Shown: positions 7,439 to 14,258, counted from the stretch's first letter. The stretch: DNA of 18,196 nt from an uncultured Collinsella sp. (GCA_958415625.1 CATYZI010000039.1:1-18196); one strand, 5' to 3'. The notes: generated from the letters alone by a model not told the origin. A program made the numbers and translations.

Positions 7439-7902
7439 AAGTGGCGGCGGATGGCGTCGACCATGCCCTGGGGCGTGGTCTGGCCGAGAACATCGGCCGC
7501 GGCGTCGGCATCCATAAAGATGTTCATGAGCGCCTGCAGGGCCTCGACCTGACCGCCCGGCTCGGAAATACCCAGGTTGACGATGATCTGCGCCGGCACC
7601 GGAGCGCCCATGCCCGCCATCGCGTTAAACGTCACGGGCGCGGCGGGCTTTACCACGGCAATATAGGGCTTATCCACAAACCCCGGATCGGTATGCGGGA
7701 TAGCGATGTTAGCCGCCGGCATGGCAAGCCCCGTAGGATAGGCGCCCTCGCGTGTGCGGACGGCGTCAAGCCAGCCCTCGGCAATGTAGCCGCGCAGGGC
7801 AAGCTCGTCCTCGAGCAGCGCAAACACCTCATCCGGCGACGCACACCCCCAATCAAAAAACACCAGCTCAGGCGCGAAAAGCATCTCGGCGTTATCCGCC
7901 AT
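7435..7902 (-). CDS. PTS sugar transporter subunit IIA, fructose/galactitol type
   Basis: A 155-residue single-domain EIIA of the fructose-mannitol (EIIA-2) fold, closest in wording to galactitol GatA-like proteins. The phosphorylated histidine is His70 in NIAIPHTDP, preceded by the family stretch REGAYPTGLAMP. It would pass phosphate from HPr to an EIIB. No EIIB, EIIC or sugar enzyme gene lies in the window, so it is an orphan subunit, either serving a distant transporter or acting as a regulator. ATG at 7902 is chosen since GGAGG lies five bases upstream; longer frames have no ribosome site. Confidence 0.9.
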   Translation of the reverse strand: MADNAEMLFAPELVFFDWGCASPDEVFALLEDELALRGYIAEGWLDAVRTREGAYPTGLAMPAANIAIPHTDPGFVDKPYIAVVKPAAPVTFNAMAGMGAPVPAQIIVNLGISEPGGQVEALQALMNIFMDADAAADVLGQTTPQGMVDAIRRHF

Positions 7903-7967
7903 ACCGTCCTCCAAAGTTGCATGAGGTTCACATTGCCCCATATGATAGCGAAACGAGACGGGCAAGG

Positions 7968-8435
7968 TTAGCCGAGGATTCCGATCATCTCGAGTGCACG
8001 GGCAGGCGTCAGGCACACCTCAGGCATTGCCTCCAGCATGCGTCGGTCACTCGTGACCACATAGTCAACATCCGCCGTCTCGCCCGAAGCGATGATGAGG
8101 TTGTCTTCAAGATCCGGCATGCGCTTGCCAAGCATGCGCGCCATCTCGCACTCCGCCAACGAAAGCGGAGAAGCCGTTGCCACCTGCATCATATGCTCGA
8201 CACAGGCCCACGCTGCCGAAGCAAACGACACGTTAACTCCGTTCGCATTCCGCCGGGCTAGACGCCGAGGCAAAATGTAGAACGCATCCTTTGCCGTCGT
8301 TGGCGCGTACAGAAGGTCAATCTTTCCTGCCTCGGCCGCCTCGACCAATCTTCTCGCTTCGTCGAATGCCCCCTCTTGCAGGTAATAATCAAGCCACACA
8401 TTCGTATCCACAAGCAGGCGCTTTGCCTCGATCAT
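7968..8435 (-). CDS. PIN-domain toxin (putative ribonuclease) of a toxin-antitoxin pair
   Basis: A 155-residue PIN-domain protein of the PIN_3/VapC-like kind. The acidic metal-binding residues expected of the nuclease are visible: Asp10 in LLVDTNVWLDYY, the Asp108/Glu110/Asp111 cluster in PDLEDNLIIAS, and Asp130 in VVTSDRRM. It probably cleaves RNA when freed from its antitoxin. ATG at 8435 overlaps the antitoxin stop as ATGA, the usual toxin-antitoxin coupling; GGAGG lies ten bases upstream. A TTG at 8441 is a possible alternative start. Confidence 0.88.
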   Translation of the reverse strand: MIEAKRLLVDTNVWLDYYLQEGAFDEARRLVEAAEAGKIDLLYAPTTAKDAFYILPRRLARRNANGVNVSFASAAWACVEHMMQVATASPLSLAECEMARMLGKRMPDLEDNLIIASGETADVDYVVTSDRRMLEAMPEVCLTPARALEMIGILG

Positions 8436-8776
8436 CGGCAATTCGCCTCCATGTCGGCAATCATCGCGTCATACATATCATCGCATACGGCATCCCAGTC
8501 TTCCGCAGATGATCCACTTGGCGCAAAATCCGAAGCGCTTAGCCCCAACGAGGAAAAAGCTAGGCCACACCCCTGCTCGGCAAGGCTCTTCGCGCGGGGC
8601 ATCTCACGCTTATCCGCCAGCATAAATCCCGGCAACGCTTGATGCTCGACAAGATAGGCCCAAAGCGCGCGAATGGCATCACTCGGCCCCAATCCATTGC
8701 GAGTCAGGACCGCATCGCCACCAGCCTTGAGCATAGGATCGATTCGCGTGTTGAGCTGCACCATTGCCGTTCCCAT
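8432..8776 (-). CDS. RelB/DinJ-like antitoxin
   Basis: A 114-residue protein. Residues 5-45 (VQLNTRIDPMLKAGGDAVL, then GLGPSDAIRALWAYLV) fit the RelB/DinJ ribbon-helix-helix DNA-binding family, with the strand followed by two helices. The acidic tail (about 85-114) is the likely toxin-binding part. It should neutralise the downstream PIN toxin and repress its own promoter. ATG at 8776 has AAAGGAG five bases upstream. RelB/DinJ antitoxins usually partner RelE/YafQ toxins, so pairing with a PIN toxin is notable. Confidence 0.82.
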   Translation of the reverse strand: MGTAMVQLNTRIDPMLKAGGDAVLTRNGLGPSDAIRALWAYLVEHQALPGFMLADKREMPRAKSLAEQGCGLAFSSLGLSASDFAPSGSSAEDWDAVCDDMYDAMIADMEANCR

Positions 8777-8795
8777 AGCGGCTCCTTTCTATGTG

Positions 8796-8819
8796 CTAGC
8801 AGTATAGCAAACCTGCTAG
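8796..8819. promoter_or_regulatory. Toxin-antitoxin promoter with palindromic operator
   Basis: CTAGCAG-N10-CTGCTAG is a perfect 7-bp inverted repeat that overlaps the minus-strand -10 box TATACT (plus 8801-8806), about 25 bases before the antitoxin start. A weak -35 (TTGTGT) sits 16 bases upstream of the -10. This placement is typical of an autoregulatory site for a ribbon-helix-helix antitoxin. Confidence 0.65.
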
Positions 8820-8826
8820 GCCACAC

Positions 8827-8858
8827 AAAAGGGCCCCGCCCGAGCACGGACGAGGCCC
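8827..8858 (-). terminator. Strong intrinsic terminator, minus strand
   Basis: In minus-strand RNA a 12-bp stem (two G-U pairs, arms at 8831-8842 and 8847-8858) with a 4-base loop is followed by UUUUGUGU. It ends transcription coming from the zinc-ribbon/SPFH cluster and insulates the toxin-antitoxin promoter just downstream. Confidence 0.85.
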
Positions 8859-8978
8859 TGTCAGATTGGTAGTGTCGAGAAAGTTGGTGTAGCGCCCGAT
8901 CCGAAGCGAGTCGGCTTGGCGTCCAAGAACCTAGAATACGGTTGATGCCCTATGCCGCCGACCAGCATATGAAAGACA
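8859..8978. other. Non-coding stretch between two terminator hairpins
   Basis: No convincing coding frame is seen. The stretch lies between the hairpin at 8979-9010 and the strong terminator at 8827-8858, so minus-strand read-through would include it. It contains AGTGTCGAGAAAGTTGGTGT, which has the look of a mobile-element end, but no transposase lies nearby. Confidence 0.3.
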
Positions 8979-9010
8979 GCGGGCCAAAAGCCCCATGGCT
9001 TCTAGCCCGC
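8979..9010 (-). terminator. Hairpin terminator candidate after the 63-aa gene
   Basis: On the minus strand GCGGGC pairs with GCCCGC, and inner AAGCC pairs with GGCTT around a 4-base loop. TGTCTTTC follows, which is a weak U-rich tail. It lies 50 bases beyond the stop codon at 9061. Confidence 0.6.
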
Positions 9011-9011
9011 A

Positions 9012-9027
9012 GAAACATCGATGTTTC
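9012..9027. promoter_or_regulatory. 16-bp perfect palindrome
   Basis: GAAACATCGATGTTTC is fully self-complementary and sits between the 63-aa gene stop and the terminator hairpin. It may be a dimeric protein-binding site or simply part of the 3' end structure. Confidence 0.4.
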
Positions 9028-9060
9028 CAAATGATCGCAGCTTGTGTTTCAAGCGCTTTT

Positions 9061-9252
9061 CTACGCTACCGGCGGATGCAAATCCCAATCGGGAAAGCAG
9101 TTTGCAAAGCCTGAGAGATTTTGAGTCAAAACATTGTTCTCAGCTTGCTTCAGTCGCTCGTCCTCTTCAAACAGACTATCGAGCTCGCTCAATGCATCGA
9201 AGTCCTGCATCGCAGCATCGTTATGGTCGAAATCAGTCACATCATCAGTCAT
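9061..9252 (-). CDS. Small acidic hypothetical protein
   Basis: A 63-residue, strongly acidic protein without signal peptide or membrane segment. It begins MTDDVTDFDHNDAAMQDFDA and ends with NCFPDWDLHPPVA. The closing PDWDLxPP wording looks like a short conserved peptide motif, though its role is not known to me. GGAG lies about eight bases before the ATG at 9252. The gene starts 41 bp after the coiled-coil protein stop and is followed by a terminator hairpin, so it is probably the last gene of the cluster. Function unknown; it could be a regulator or partner of the large upstream protein. Confidence 0.6.
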   Translation of the reverse strand: MTDDVTDFDHNDAAMQDFDALSELDSLFEEDERLKQAENNVLTQNLSGFANCFPDWDLHPPVA

Positions 9253-9293
9253 CTATTTCACTCCATTCATGGTTATCGAGTCAATCCTATCGG

Positions 9294-10949
9294 CTAGGCA
9301 ACCTTATCGAGCTTAAGCAGGTCGCTGCGCTCGGCCGCCGCTTCCTTCGCGCTCTTCCACTGATTAAGCGCCAGATCGATCTCGGAACAGCCTTCCTGGA
9401 TGCGTTTGGAGTATTTGGCCTCAATCTCTTCTGCCTCCGCAGTGCGCTGCTTGCCCGAGAGGCTCGTCTTTACTAGACAATAGCCAGCCCCCGCAAGTAG
9501 CAGAATGCCAATAACCTGGTTTACAAACGCAAAGAAAGCTACTCCCAAAACAGCGAGGACAACGGCCGCTATCTTGTAGCTCTTGTTGCCCTTCGCAACC
9601 CTGACATCAAGCTCAGCGAGCTCCTTTTTCTTCTCTTCACCGACATAGCGAACATAATCGCCGCGCAGCGCATTGCCCTCATCGCCGGTAACCGCCCTGC
9701 TTGTCCATCCGTCGAAGTCAAGGGTGATCGCCTGCGGAAATTCGGGGATATCGCTCTTGCGATACCGGTTGAAACCACCGTTGATATAGGAACCCAAAAA
9801 CTGAATTGCAGTCTTCTTCTTATGCACATCCACAGACGCACTCTGGTCGCGCATCGAGCGTGTCATCTGGTCGATGATGCTCATCGTCTGCTGACGCTTC
9901 TCATCGCGGCGACGATTGACGAGCTCTCGGGCGCGCTCCACGTCTCCGCCAAATGCCTTGACCGCAAGAAGATACTCCTCCTGGCGGCGCAAATTTCGCT
10001 CCTTGGAGTCATCGGAGTTAACGAGCTCCATCAAATGCCTGTCAACCTGCTCGGCAAGCGTCCTCTCGTCAACATCAGAAGCTCTGAGGTCAGCGAAGTC
10101 ATTGGAGATGCTCTCGATTGCCTCGACTTTACCGAGATACTTATTGATGTAGTCAAACTCCTTGACCACCACCTTGAGCGCCGGATATCTCGAGCTCATA
10201 TCCTCCTCGTAGCCGGTAAAGTACTCCGCCCATGACTCTGACTGCTCATTCTCGAACTCAGGGCTCTGATTTCTGATCTGCTCGATCCAGCCCGCCATAT
10301 AGTCGTCGCACAGGTGCTTTTCGTCGGTTCCGAAGATGCCGTTGATATAGGCATCGATGTAGACCATCGCATCGGCATCGATGCGGGCGGCGTTTTGCGT
10401 CGAGAAGTAGCGCGCTAGCCATTCGTAGCACGTAGCCGTGCGGTTATTACGTCTGCAGATCAGAGCCATCGCAAGCGACGTGTGCTCGTTGTCACGTTTG
10501 ACAGCCTCGCGTATTGCGCGCTCTGCAAGATCTCGGTTGTTGTTGATCCATGCCGCAAGGGCAACCAGGACAGGTGCCAGCCAGTAGTCCGGGGTAGAAA
10601 TCATTAACTCCTCGGAGACCGTCGAAATCGTCGCCTTGCGCACGAGCGCTGCATCGGTTGCCTGGAGAATACCGACCATGGTGTTTCGAACAACCGAGTA
10701 GTTGCCGAACTTCTTGTCCATCTCCTGCCGGACGCTCACGAGCTCCGTAGTCGCCTGCTCAAGTGCGGCGGTACGACGCTGCTCGAGCATCATCTCGAGA
10801 AAGTCCTTTCGGAGCCTTTTAAGGTCCTTCCGCACTTCCTCCATTTGGGATTCGACCTTATCGACCTTCGTGGTCATCTGGTCAACTTTAGTTCCAATAG
10901 CGGCGATCCTGCGCTCGATAAGGGCAGTATCTAATCCCGAATCACTCAT
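9294..10949 (-). CDS. Coiled-coil protein with C-terminal membrane hairpin, function unknown
   Basis: A 551-residue protein I do not recognise. Residues 8-80 form a heptad-rich coiled coil (KVDQMTTKVDKVESQMEEVRKDL as key stretch start). Residues 85-210 are helical and contain the hydrophobic stretch DYWLAPVLVALAAW. Residues 290-370 are charged helices. Two adjacent hydrophobic segments at 459-476 and 478-495 make a membrane hairpin, followed by a helical tail. The bulk is probably cytoplasmic and anchored by the hairpin. ATG at 10949 is chosen because AAGGTGG lies five bases upstream; a GTG nine bases earlier overlaps that site. It follows the zinc-ribbon gene by 72 bp and likely belongs to the SPFH operon. 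Confidence 0.85.
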   Translation of the reverse strand: MSDSGLDTALIERRIAAIGTKVDQMTTKVDKVESQMEEVRKDLKRLRKDFLEMMLEQRRTAALEQATTELVSVRQEMDKKFGNYSVVRNTMVGILQATDAALVRKATISTVSEELMISTPDYWLAPVLVALAAWINNNRDLAERAIREAVKRDNEHTSLAMALICRRNNRTATCYEWLARYFSTQNAARIDADAMVYIDAYINGIFGTDEKHLCDDYMAGWIEQIRNQSPEFENEQSESWAEYFTGYEEDMSSRYPALKVVVKEFDYINKYLGKVEAIESISNDFADLRASDVDERTLAEQVDRHLMELVNSDDSKERNLRRQEEYLLAVKAFGGDVERARELVNRRRDEKRQQTMSIIDQMTRSMRDQSASVDVHKKKTAIQFLGSYINGGFNRYRKSDIPEFPQAITLDFDGWTSRAVTGDEGNALRGDYVRYVGEEKKKELAELDVRVAKGNKSYKIAAVVLAVLGVAFFAFVNQVIGILLLAGAGYCLVKTSLSGKQRTAEAEEIEAKYSKRIQEGCSEIDLALNQWKSAKEAAAERSDLLKLDKVA

Positions 10950-11021
10950 CTGTACCACCTTTCAGTTTGTACCGTTTAGATCATCCAATAGCTTTAAGCG
11001 AGCAAGCGCCCGCTATCTGCT

Positions 11022-11828
11022 TTATTGAGAGGCCATGCTTCGGTATTGCTCGGACACCTGCTGATAGGCCACAAGAAACTTCTGCTTGTATTGGCTTGCC
11101 TTCATCGAATTGACGATGCGCCCGACTGGCTCCACATAGTGTTCGAAAAAGTACGAAGTCCTTCTTCGTAACGCAAACGAACCAGTTTTATAGGGGGACC
11201 CGGGGTTCTCTCTAATGCCCTTGAGTAGTGCGAGACACGTTTTGGGTATATTGCAGTTGGCGGCAATATCTTGATAGAAACTCTCCCGCTCTGCAGTCAT
11301 AAAGTCTTCCGAAGCATACTGTGCTATGCAGAACGGGCACACAGCATCGATAAAGTTCTCAAGTCGAGACCGATCCTCCATGCTCTGCATATTGGCGACC
11401 ACGAGCGATACCATCTGAATCTCAAAGTCACGCATGTTGTAGAGCGTCGACTCAAACAAGTCGATCAAGTCACGCACTTCGTCATATTCGAGAGGGATAT
11501 CTTCGGCCCTTTTAAAGAAAACCGTCATCGAACCCGAAAGACCTTCGCAAAACTCATCGCAGTACGCAACCATAAACTGTGCCGCCGCGTTGTCTTGCAT
11601 CATATTGAGCACGTCTGCGGCAAATTTGCGGGCCTCCGGGAAGTTGCCGCCCTTAAAAAACTTGATGGCATTGTCCTTGGCAAACGCGATTTTGCCCGTG
11701 GCCCCCAGACGCGCCCGCGAATAGTACATCTCGCGACCGCACTGGTTGCAATGAACCTTTCGAGTTGCGGGGTCAAATTCGACATCGGTGCTGCCGCAGC
11801 CCTCGCAAGTTATTCCGTTGATTTCCAA
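11022..11828 (-). CDS. N-terminal zinc-ribbon protein with helical body (YdjG-like arrangement)
   Basis: A 268-residue protein. The N-terminus has a TFIIB-like zinc ribbon: Cys8 and Cys11 (CEGC), Cys27 and Cys30 (CNQC). The rest is helical and TPR-like at first (AIKFFKGGNFPEARKFAADVL). A CPFC pair occurs near residue 163. No clear transmembrane segment is seen. The start is taken as TTG at 11828 (MEINGITCEGC...), with GGGGGA five bases upstream; a TTG at 11846 would add six residues without a ribosome site. Zinc-ribbon proteins next to SPFH genes occur in the B. subtilis ydj operon, which supports a membrane-associated role by context only. Confidence 0.78.
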   Translation of the reverse strand: MEINGITCEGCGSTDVEFDPATRKVHCNQCGREMYYSRARLGATGKIAFAKDNAIKFFKGGNFPEARKFAADVLNMMQDNAAAQFMVAYCDEFCEGLSGSMTVFFKRAEDIPLEYDEVRDLIDLFESTLYNMRDFEIQMVSLVVANMQSMEDRSRLENFIDAVCPFCIAQYASEDFMTAERESFYQDIAANCNIPKTCLALLKGIRENPGSPYKTGSFALRRRTSYFFEHYVEPVGRIVNSMKASQYKQKFLVAYQQVSEQYRSMASQ

Positions 11829-11882
11829 TAGCTTCCCCCACTTCAACCATCAAAGTGCCCTGGCAAAAAGCAGCACGAGCCC

Positions 11883-12584
11883 TTATTTGACAGCGGTCAG
11901 CGCCGCATTGCGCTTTTTCCAGATATTGCGCGCATCATGGACAAGGCCAACCGTAACATCTGCCGGCTCATCGGCACTCATGGAATTCGAGACCGCCTCA
12001 AGCGCGGCGGAGAACTGTCGCTCGATCTCTTGAACATGGGGCTGCGACATGTTGGAACTAAAGGAGATGTCATCCTTGAGCGCTTTGAGTTCGGCTTTAA
12101 CCTGAGCGTCCTCCGCTACGGCAAGAAGCTGCCCCACATACAATCCGAACTGCGCCGTTTGAACCGTCTTTGCGGCGACGGCGGCAACCTTTTGGTCTGC
12201 CCGGCGGGCATAGGAGCCAAGACCCATCTGCACAAGGACAAGCACAACGAGAAGAGCAACGTTTGCGACAACCGGGATCGTGCTGCCGCCCCACCCATAC
12301 GCCACAAACGCAAAGTACGTATTGGCAAGAAGGGCAACAACAAAATAGGCGCAGCTGAATGCAATCGGCAAATAATGGATTTCGGTCGTGCTTTTGACCG
12401 TGGACTGCTTATCGGACATGGTAGCCGAAATCGAAGCCACCGCAAAAGCCAAAACCCCAAAGCCAAGCGACATAGCAAAGACGATAGGGTTCATCAGCGC
12501 GTTATGGCAGACAAACATGATTACAAGCCACGCCACCAAGACGATTGCCTCGCCTAAAATGACACGTTTAACAGAACCGTTCAT
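11883..12584 (-). CDS. Four-transmembrane protein of unknown function
   Basis: A 233-residue protein with hydrophobic segments at about 8-26, 33-54, 70-95 and 103-124. A cytoplasmic helical tail (130-233) follows, containing AELKALKDDISFSSNMSQPHVQEIERQFSAA-type amphipathic stretches. I do not recognise a family. ATG at 12584 has a TAAGGAG ribosome site that overlaps the stop codon of the SPFH gene, so the two are translationally coupled. This suggests a direct functional link, perhaps as the membrane anchor or partner of the SPFH protein. Confidence 0.85.
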   Translation of the reverse strand: MNGSVKRVILGEAIVLVAWLVIMFVCHNALMNPIVFAMSLGFGVLAFAVASISATMSDKQSTVKSTTEIHYLPIAFSCAYFVVALLANTYFAFVAYGWGGSTIPVVANVALLVVLVLVQMGLGSYARRADQKVAAVAAKTVQTAQFGLYVGQLLAVAEDAQVKAELKALKDDISFSSNMSQPHVQEIERQFSAALEAVSNSMSADEPADVTVGLVHDARNIWKKRNAALTAVK

Positions 12585-12596
12585 CTTTGTTTCTCC

Positions 12597-13973
12597 TTAT
12601 TGGATCTTAGTTCCACAATCGGGGCAGAATTTGGTCCCTTCGGGCAACTCGGCTCCGCAGCTCGGGCACCTTGGCGAGGTCAACCGGTTCCCGCACTCAA
12701 GGCAGAACTTGGCACCGACCGGGTTAAGATGCCCACACGCCAAACACGCAACACCCTGCTCGAGCTTTTGTCCGCATTCCAGGCAGAACTTAGCACCCAT
12801 CGGATTAACGTTTCCGCAACTGGGACATACGGGACCGTTTTGCATACCTGCGGACGCGGAAGCCGTTCCAACCATGGGAGCAACAGCGCCCATGGTCTGG
12901 TTGGCCAAGTTGGAGAAGCCGGCTCCAAATGCACCGCCCATGCCAACGCCCATGCCGAGTCCCATACCGGCTCCCATGAGGCCCGATGCGGCACTCCCCT
13001 CATTGCCCGCAGCACTCTCCATTACGTCCATGCCGCGCTCCTGCTGATAGTTGTAGCCTTCGCGCGCACGCTTCCTGGCAAGTGCCTCGGACTCGATGTC
13101 CATCTGGGCAGCGTTACCCTGTGCCTCGAGAATGCTCCGCTTACGCTGGATCTTCATCTCGTTGATGGCGGCAAGGTCCTCTTCGAAGGGCTTGATGCTG
13201 TTGAACGAGAAGTTATCGAGTGTGAGACCAAACTCATCGAAATAGTTAACGAGCTTGCCCTGCATCTGAGACGAGAAGTCGCTCAGATGCGTCGCAATTT
13301 TAAGAACGGAAACCTCCTGGTCAACAATCGCCTTGGCAAGCAGGTCAGGAACATACTCAAGGATTTTTGCCCGCATAAAGGAAGTAAGTTCTTCTCGCGT
13401 ATAGCGATCTCGCGTGCCCACGACCTTAACGAGGAACTTCCTCACCTGAATGGGAACCAGGCTCGAGTCATTCTGCTCGATATGTGCGCCAAACAAACCG
13501 AAGGCGCGAACATGAACGTTGACGTCTTCCTCAGGGTCTTGGACGATGATGGGCTCGGTCGTGCCCCAGCGCAGCTCGTTCATGTAGTTAGTATTGATAA
13601 AGTACACAACGGAATGGAACGCCGAGCTACCGCCGGTAAGCGAATGGGCGGCATTGCGGAACGGGGCGAATCGGCTGTCTCCCGTGTCGAGCTTGATCTT
13701 GCACGGACCGACAAACACGCTTACCTGAGAATCGCCGGCACCCGTAGCGTCAGTAGAACTGCCCGCCCCCATATTGTTGGTAAAAACGGCAATCTGCGAT
13801 TGCGCAACCTGAAGATAGGACCCGTTGGGAAAATCCTCGTAGGGATAGCGGAATGAGACAAGCGAGGCATCTTCGTCGTTGCCAGGCTCCCATTTGATAT
13901 TGTCGACAGAAAAGGCACCGAGAATTCCGCTGTGCTTTTCTTCCTTTTCGTTATCGCTATGGAACAGTGACAT
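12597..13973 (-). CDS. SPFH-domain / virion-core-like protein with three C-terminal zinc ribbons (YdjI-like)
   Basis: A 458-residue protein. Residues 20-275 fit the SPFH/Band-7 'virion core protein' family, with the family wording YFINTNYMNELRWGT, EPIIVQDPEEDVNVHVRAFG and KFLVKVVGTRDRYT. A Gly/Met-rich linker spans 320-375. Three zinc ribbons follow: Cys383/386/397/400, Cys410/413/424/427 and Cys436/439/450/453. Such proteins assemble on the cytoplasmic membrane and are linked to membrane stress in B. subtilis (YdjI with PspA). Residues 66-83 (NNMGAGSSTDATGAGDSQ) form a low-complexity insertion between two core strands. ATG at 13973 with AAAGGA six bases upstream is the start. It is likely the first gene of the operon running to 9061. 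Confidence 0.9.
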   Translation of the reverse strand: MSLFHSDNEKEEKHSGILGAFSVDNIKWEPGNDEDASLVSFRYPYEDFPNGSYLQVAQSQIAVFTNNMGAGSSTDATGAGDSQVSVFVGPCKIKLDTGDSRFAPFRNAAHSLTGGSSAFHSVVYFINTNYMNELRWGTTEPIIVQDPEEDVNVHVRAFGLFGAHIEQNDSSLVPIQVRKFLVKVVGTRDRYTREELTSFMRAKILEYVPDLLAKAIVDQEVSVLKIATHLSDFSSQMQGKLVNYFDEFGLTLDNFSFNSIKPFEEDLAAINEMKIQRKRSILEAQGNAAQMDIESEALARKRAREGYNYQQERGMDVMESAAGNEGSAASGLMGAGMGLGMGVGMGGAFGAGFSNLANQTMGAVAPMVGTASASAGMQNGPVCPSCGNVNPMGAKFCLECGQKLEQGVACLACGHLNPVGAKFCLECGNRLTSPRCPSCGAELPEGTKFCPDCGTKIQ

Positions 13974-13999
13974 GCTGATTCCTTTCGTTAATCCCAAAC

Positions 14000-14014
14000 C
14001 ACGCGTTCCGCGTG
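14000..14014 (-). promoter_or_regulatory. Small GC hairpin in the SPFH gene leader
   Basis: CACGCG and CGCGTG form a 6-bp stem with a 3-base loop, about 27 bases upstream of the SPFH start codon. It lies in the presumed 5' untranslated region and could affect translation or stability. Confidence 0.35.
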
Positions 14015-14072
14015 TCTAATAAATTGCGAACTGCCGAGTCGACGGGCGCATCGAAAGCCTGTGCGCCTCAAT

Positions 14073-14080
14073 CTGTCCCC
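14073..14080. repeat. CTGTCCCC repeat-core remnant
   Basis: The core CTGTCCCC occurs once here, downstream of the TATAAT box of the SPFH gene and therefore within its leader. No full second arm is visible, so it looks like a decayed copy of the GGGGACAG element. Confidence 0.45.
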
Positions 14081-14095
14081 AACTTAGCTTGGCTA

Positions 14096-14101
14096 ATTAT
14101 A
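14096..14101 (-). promoter_or_regulatory. -10 box (TATAAT) for the SPFH operon
   Basis: A perfect TATAAT on the minus strand lies about 120 bases before the SPFH start codon and 70 bases past the tRNA-like gene. It is enclosed by GGCTA/TAGCC arms (14091-14095 and 14100-14104), which could be a regulator site. No good -35 is seen 17 bases upstream, suggesting activator dependence or another sigma factor. Confidence 0.5.
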
Positions 14102-14168
14102 GCCCTCAAGTCATCTCATTTAGCCACCCCCGATGAGCGGTAATAATGTCGCACCTTTGGTCAACTGA

Positions 14169-14258
14169 CGAAGAACCGGGAGGGTTCGAACCCCAGATAC
14201 CCTTTTGGGGCATACCCGCTTAGCGGGCGAGTGCCTTCGGCCTCTCGGTCAGCTCTTC
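14169..14258 (-). tRNA. tRNA-Ser (GCU anticodon), T-arm irregular, possible pseudo-tRNA
   Basis: Ninety bases read as a class II tRNA. The acceptor stem GAAGAGC pairs with GTTCTTC (one G-U), followed by discriminator G. The D-loop GAGAGGCCGAAGGC matches bacterial tRNA-Ser. The anticodon stem CTCGC/GCGGG carries loop CCGCTAA with anticodon GCT. The long variable arm ATGCCC-CAAAA-GGGTAT and the TTCGAAC T-loop are present. However, the T-stem (TGGGG with CCTCC) has a mismatch and a G-U pair, and two extra bases (CG) precede the acceptor strand. The D-stem has an A/C mismatch, and CCA is not encoded. It may be a functional odd tRNA or a decayed copy. Confidence 0.65.

Noticed and set aside
6310..7971. 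553-aa plus-strand open frame
   Set aside because: Shadow of the foldase and EIIA genes; its Leu/Val/Gly richness comes from the complement.
12600..13856. 418-aa plus-strand open frame
   Set aside because: Opposite the SPFH gene, which has clear zinc ribbons and SPFH motifs.
14169..14258. Selenocysteine tRNA, considered because of the extra bases near the acceptor stem
   Set aside because: The anticodon loop reads CCGCTAA with GCT, not TCA, and the acceptor stem is 7 bp.
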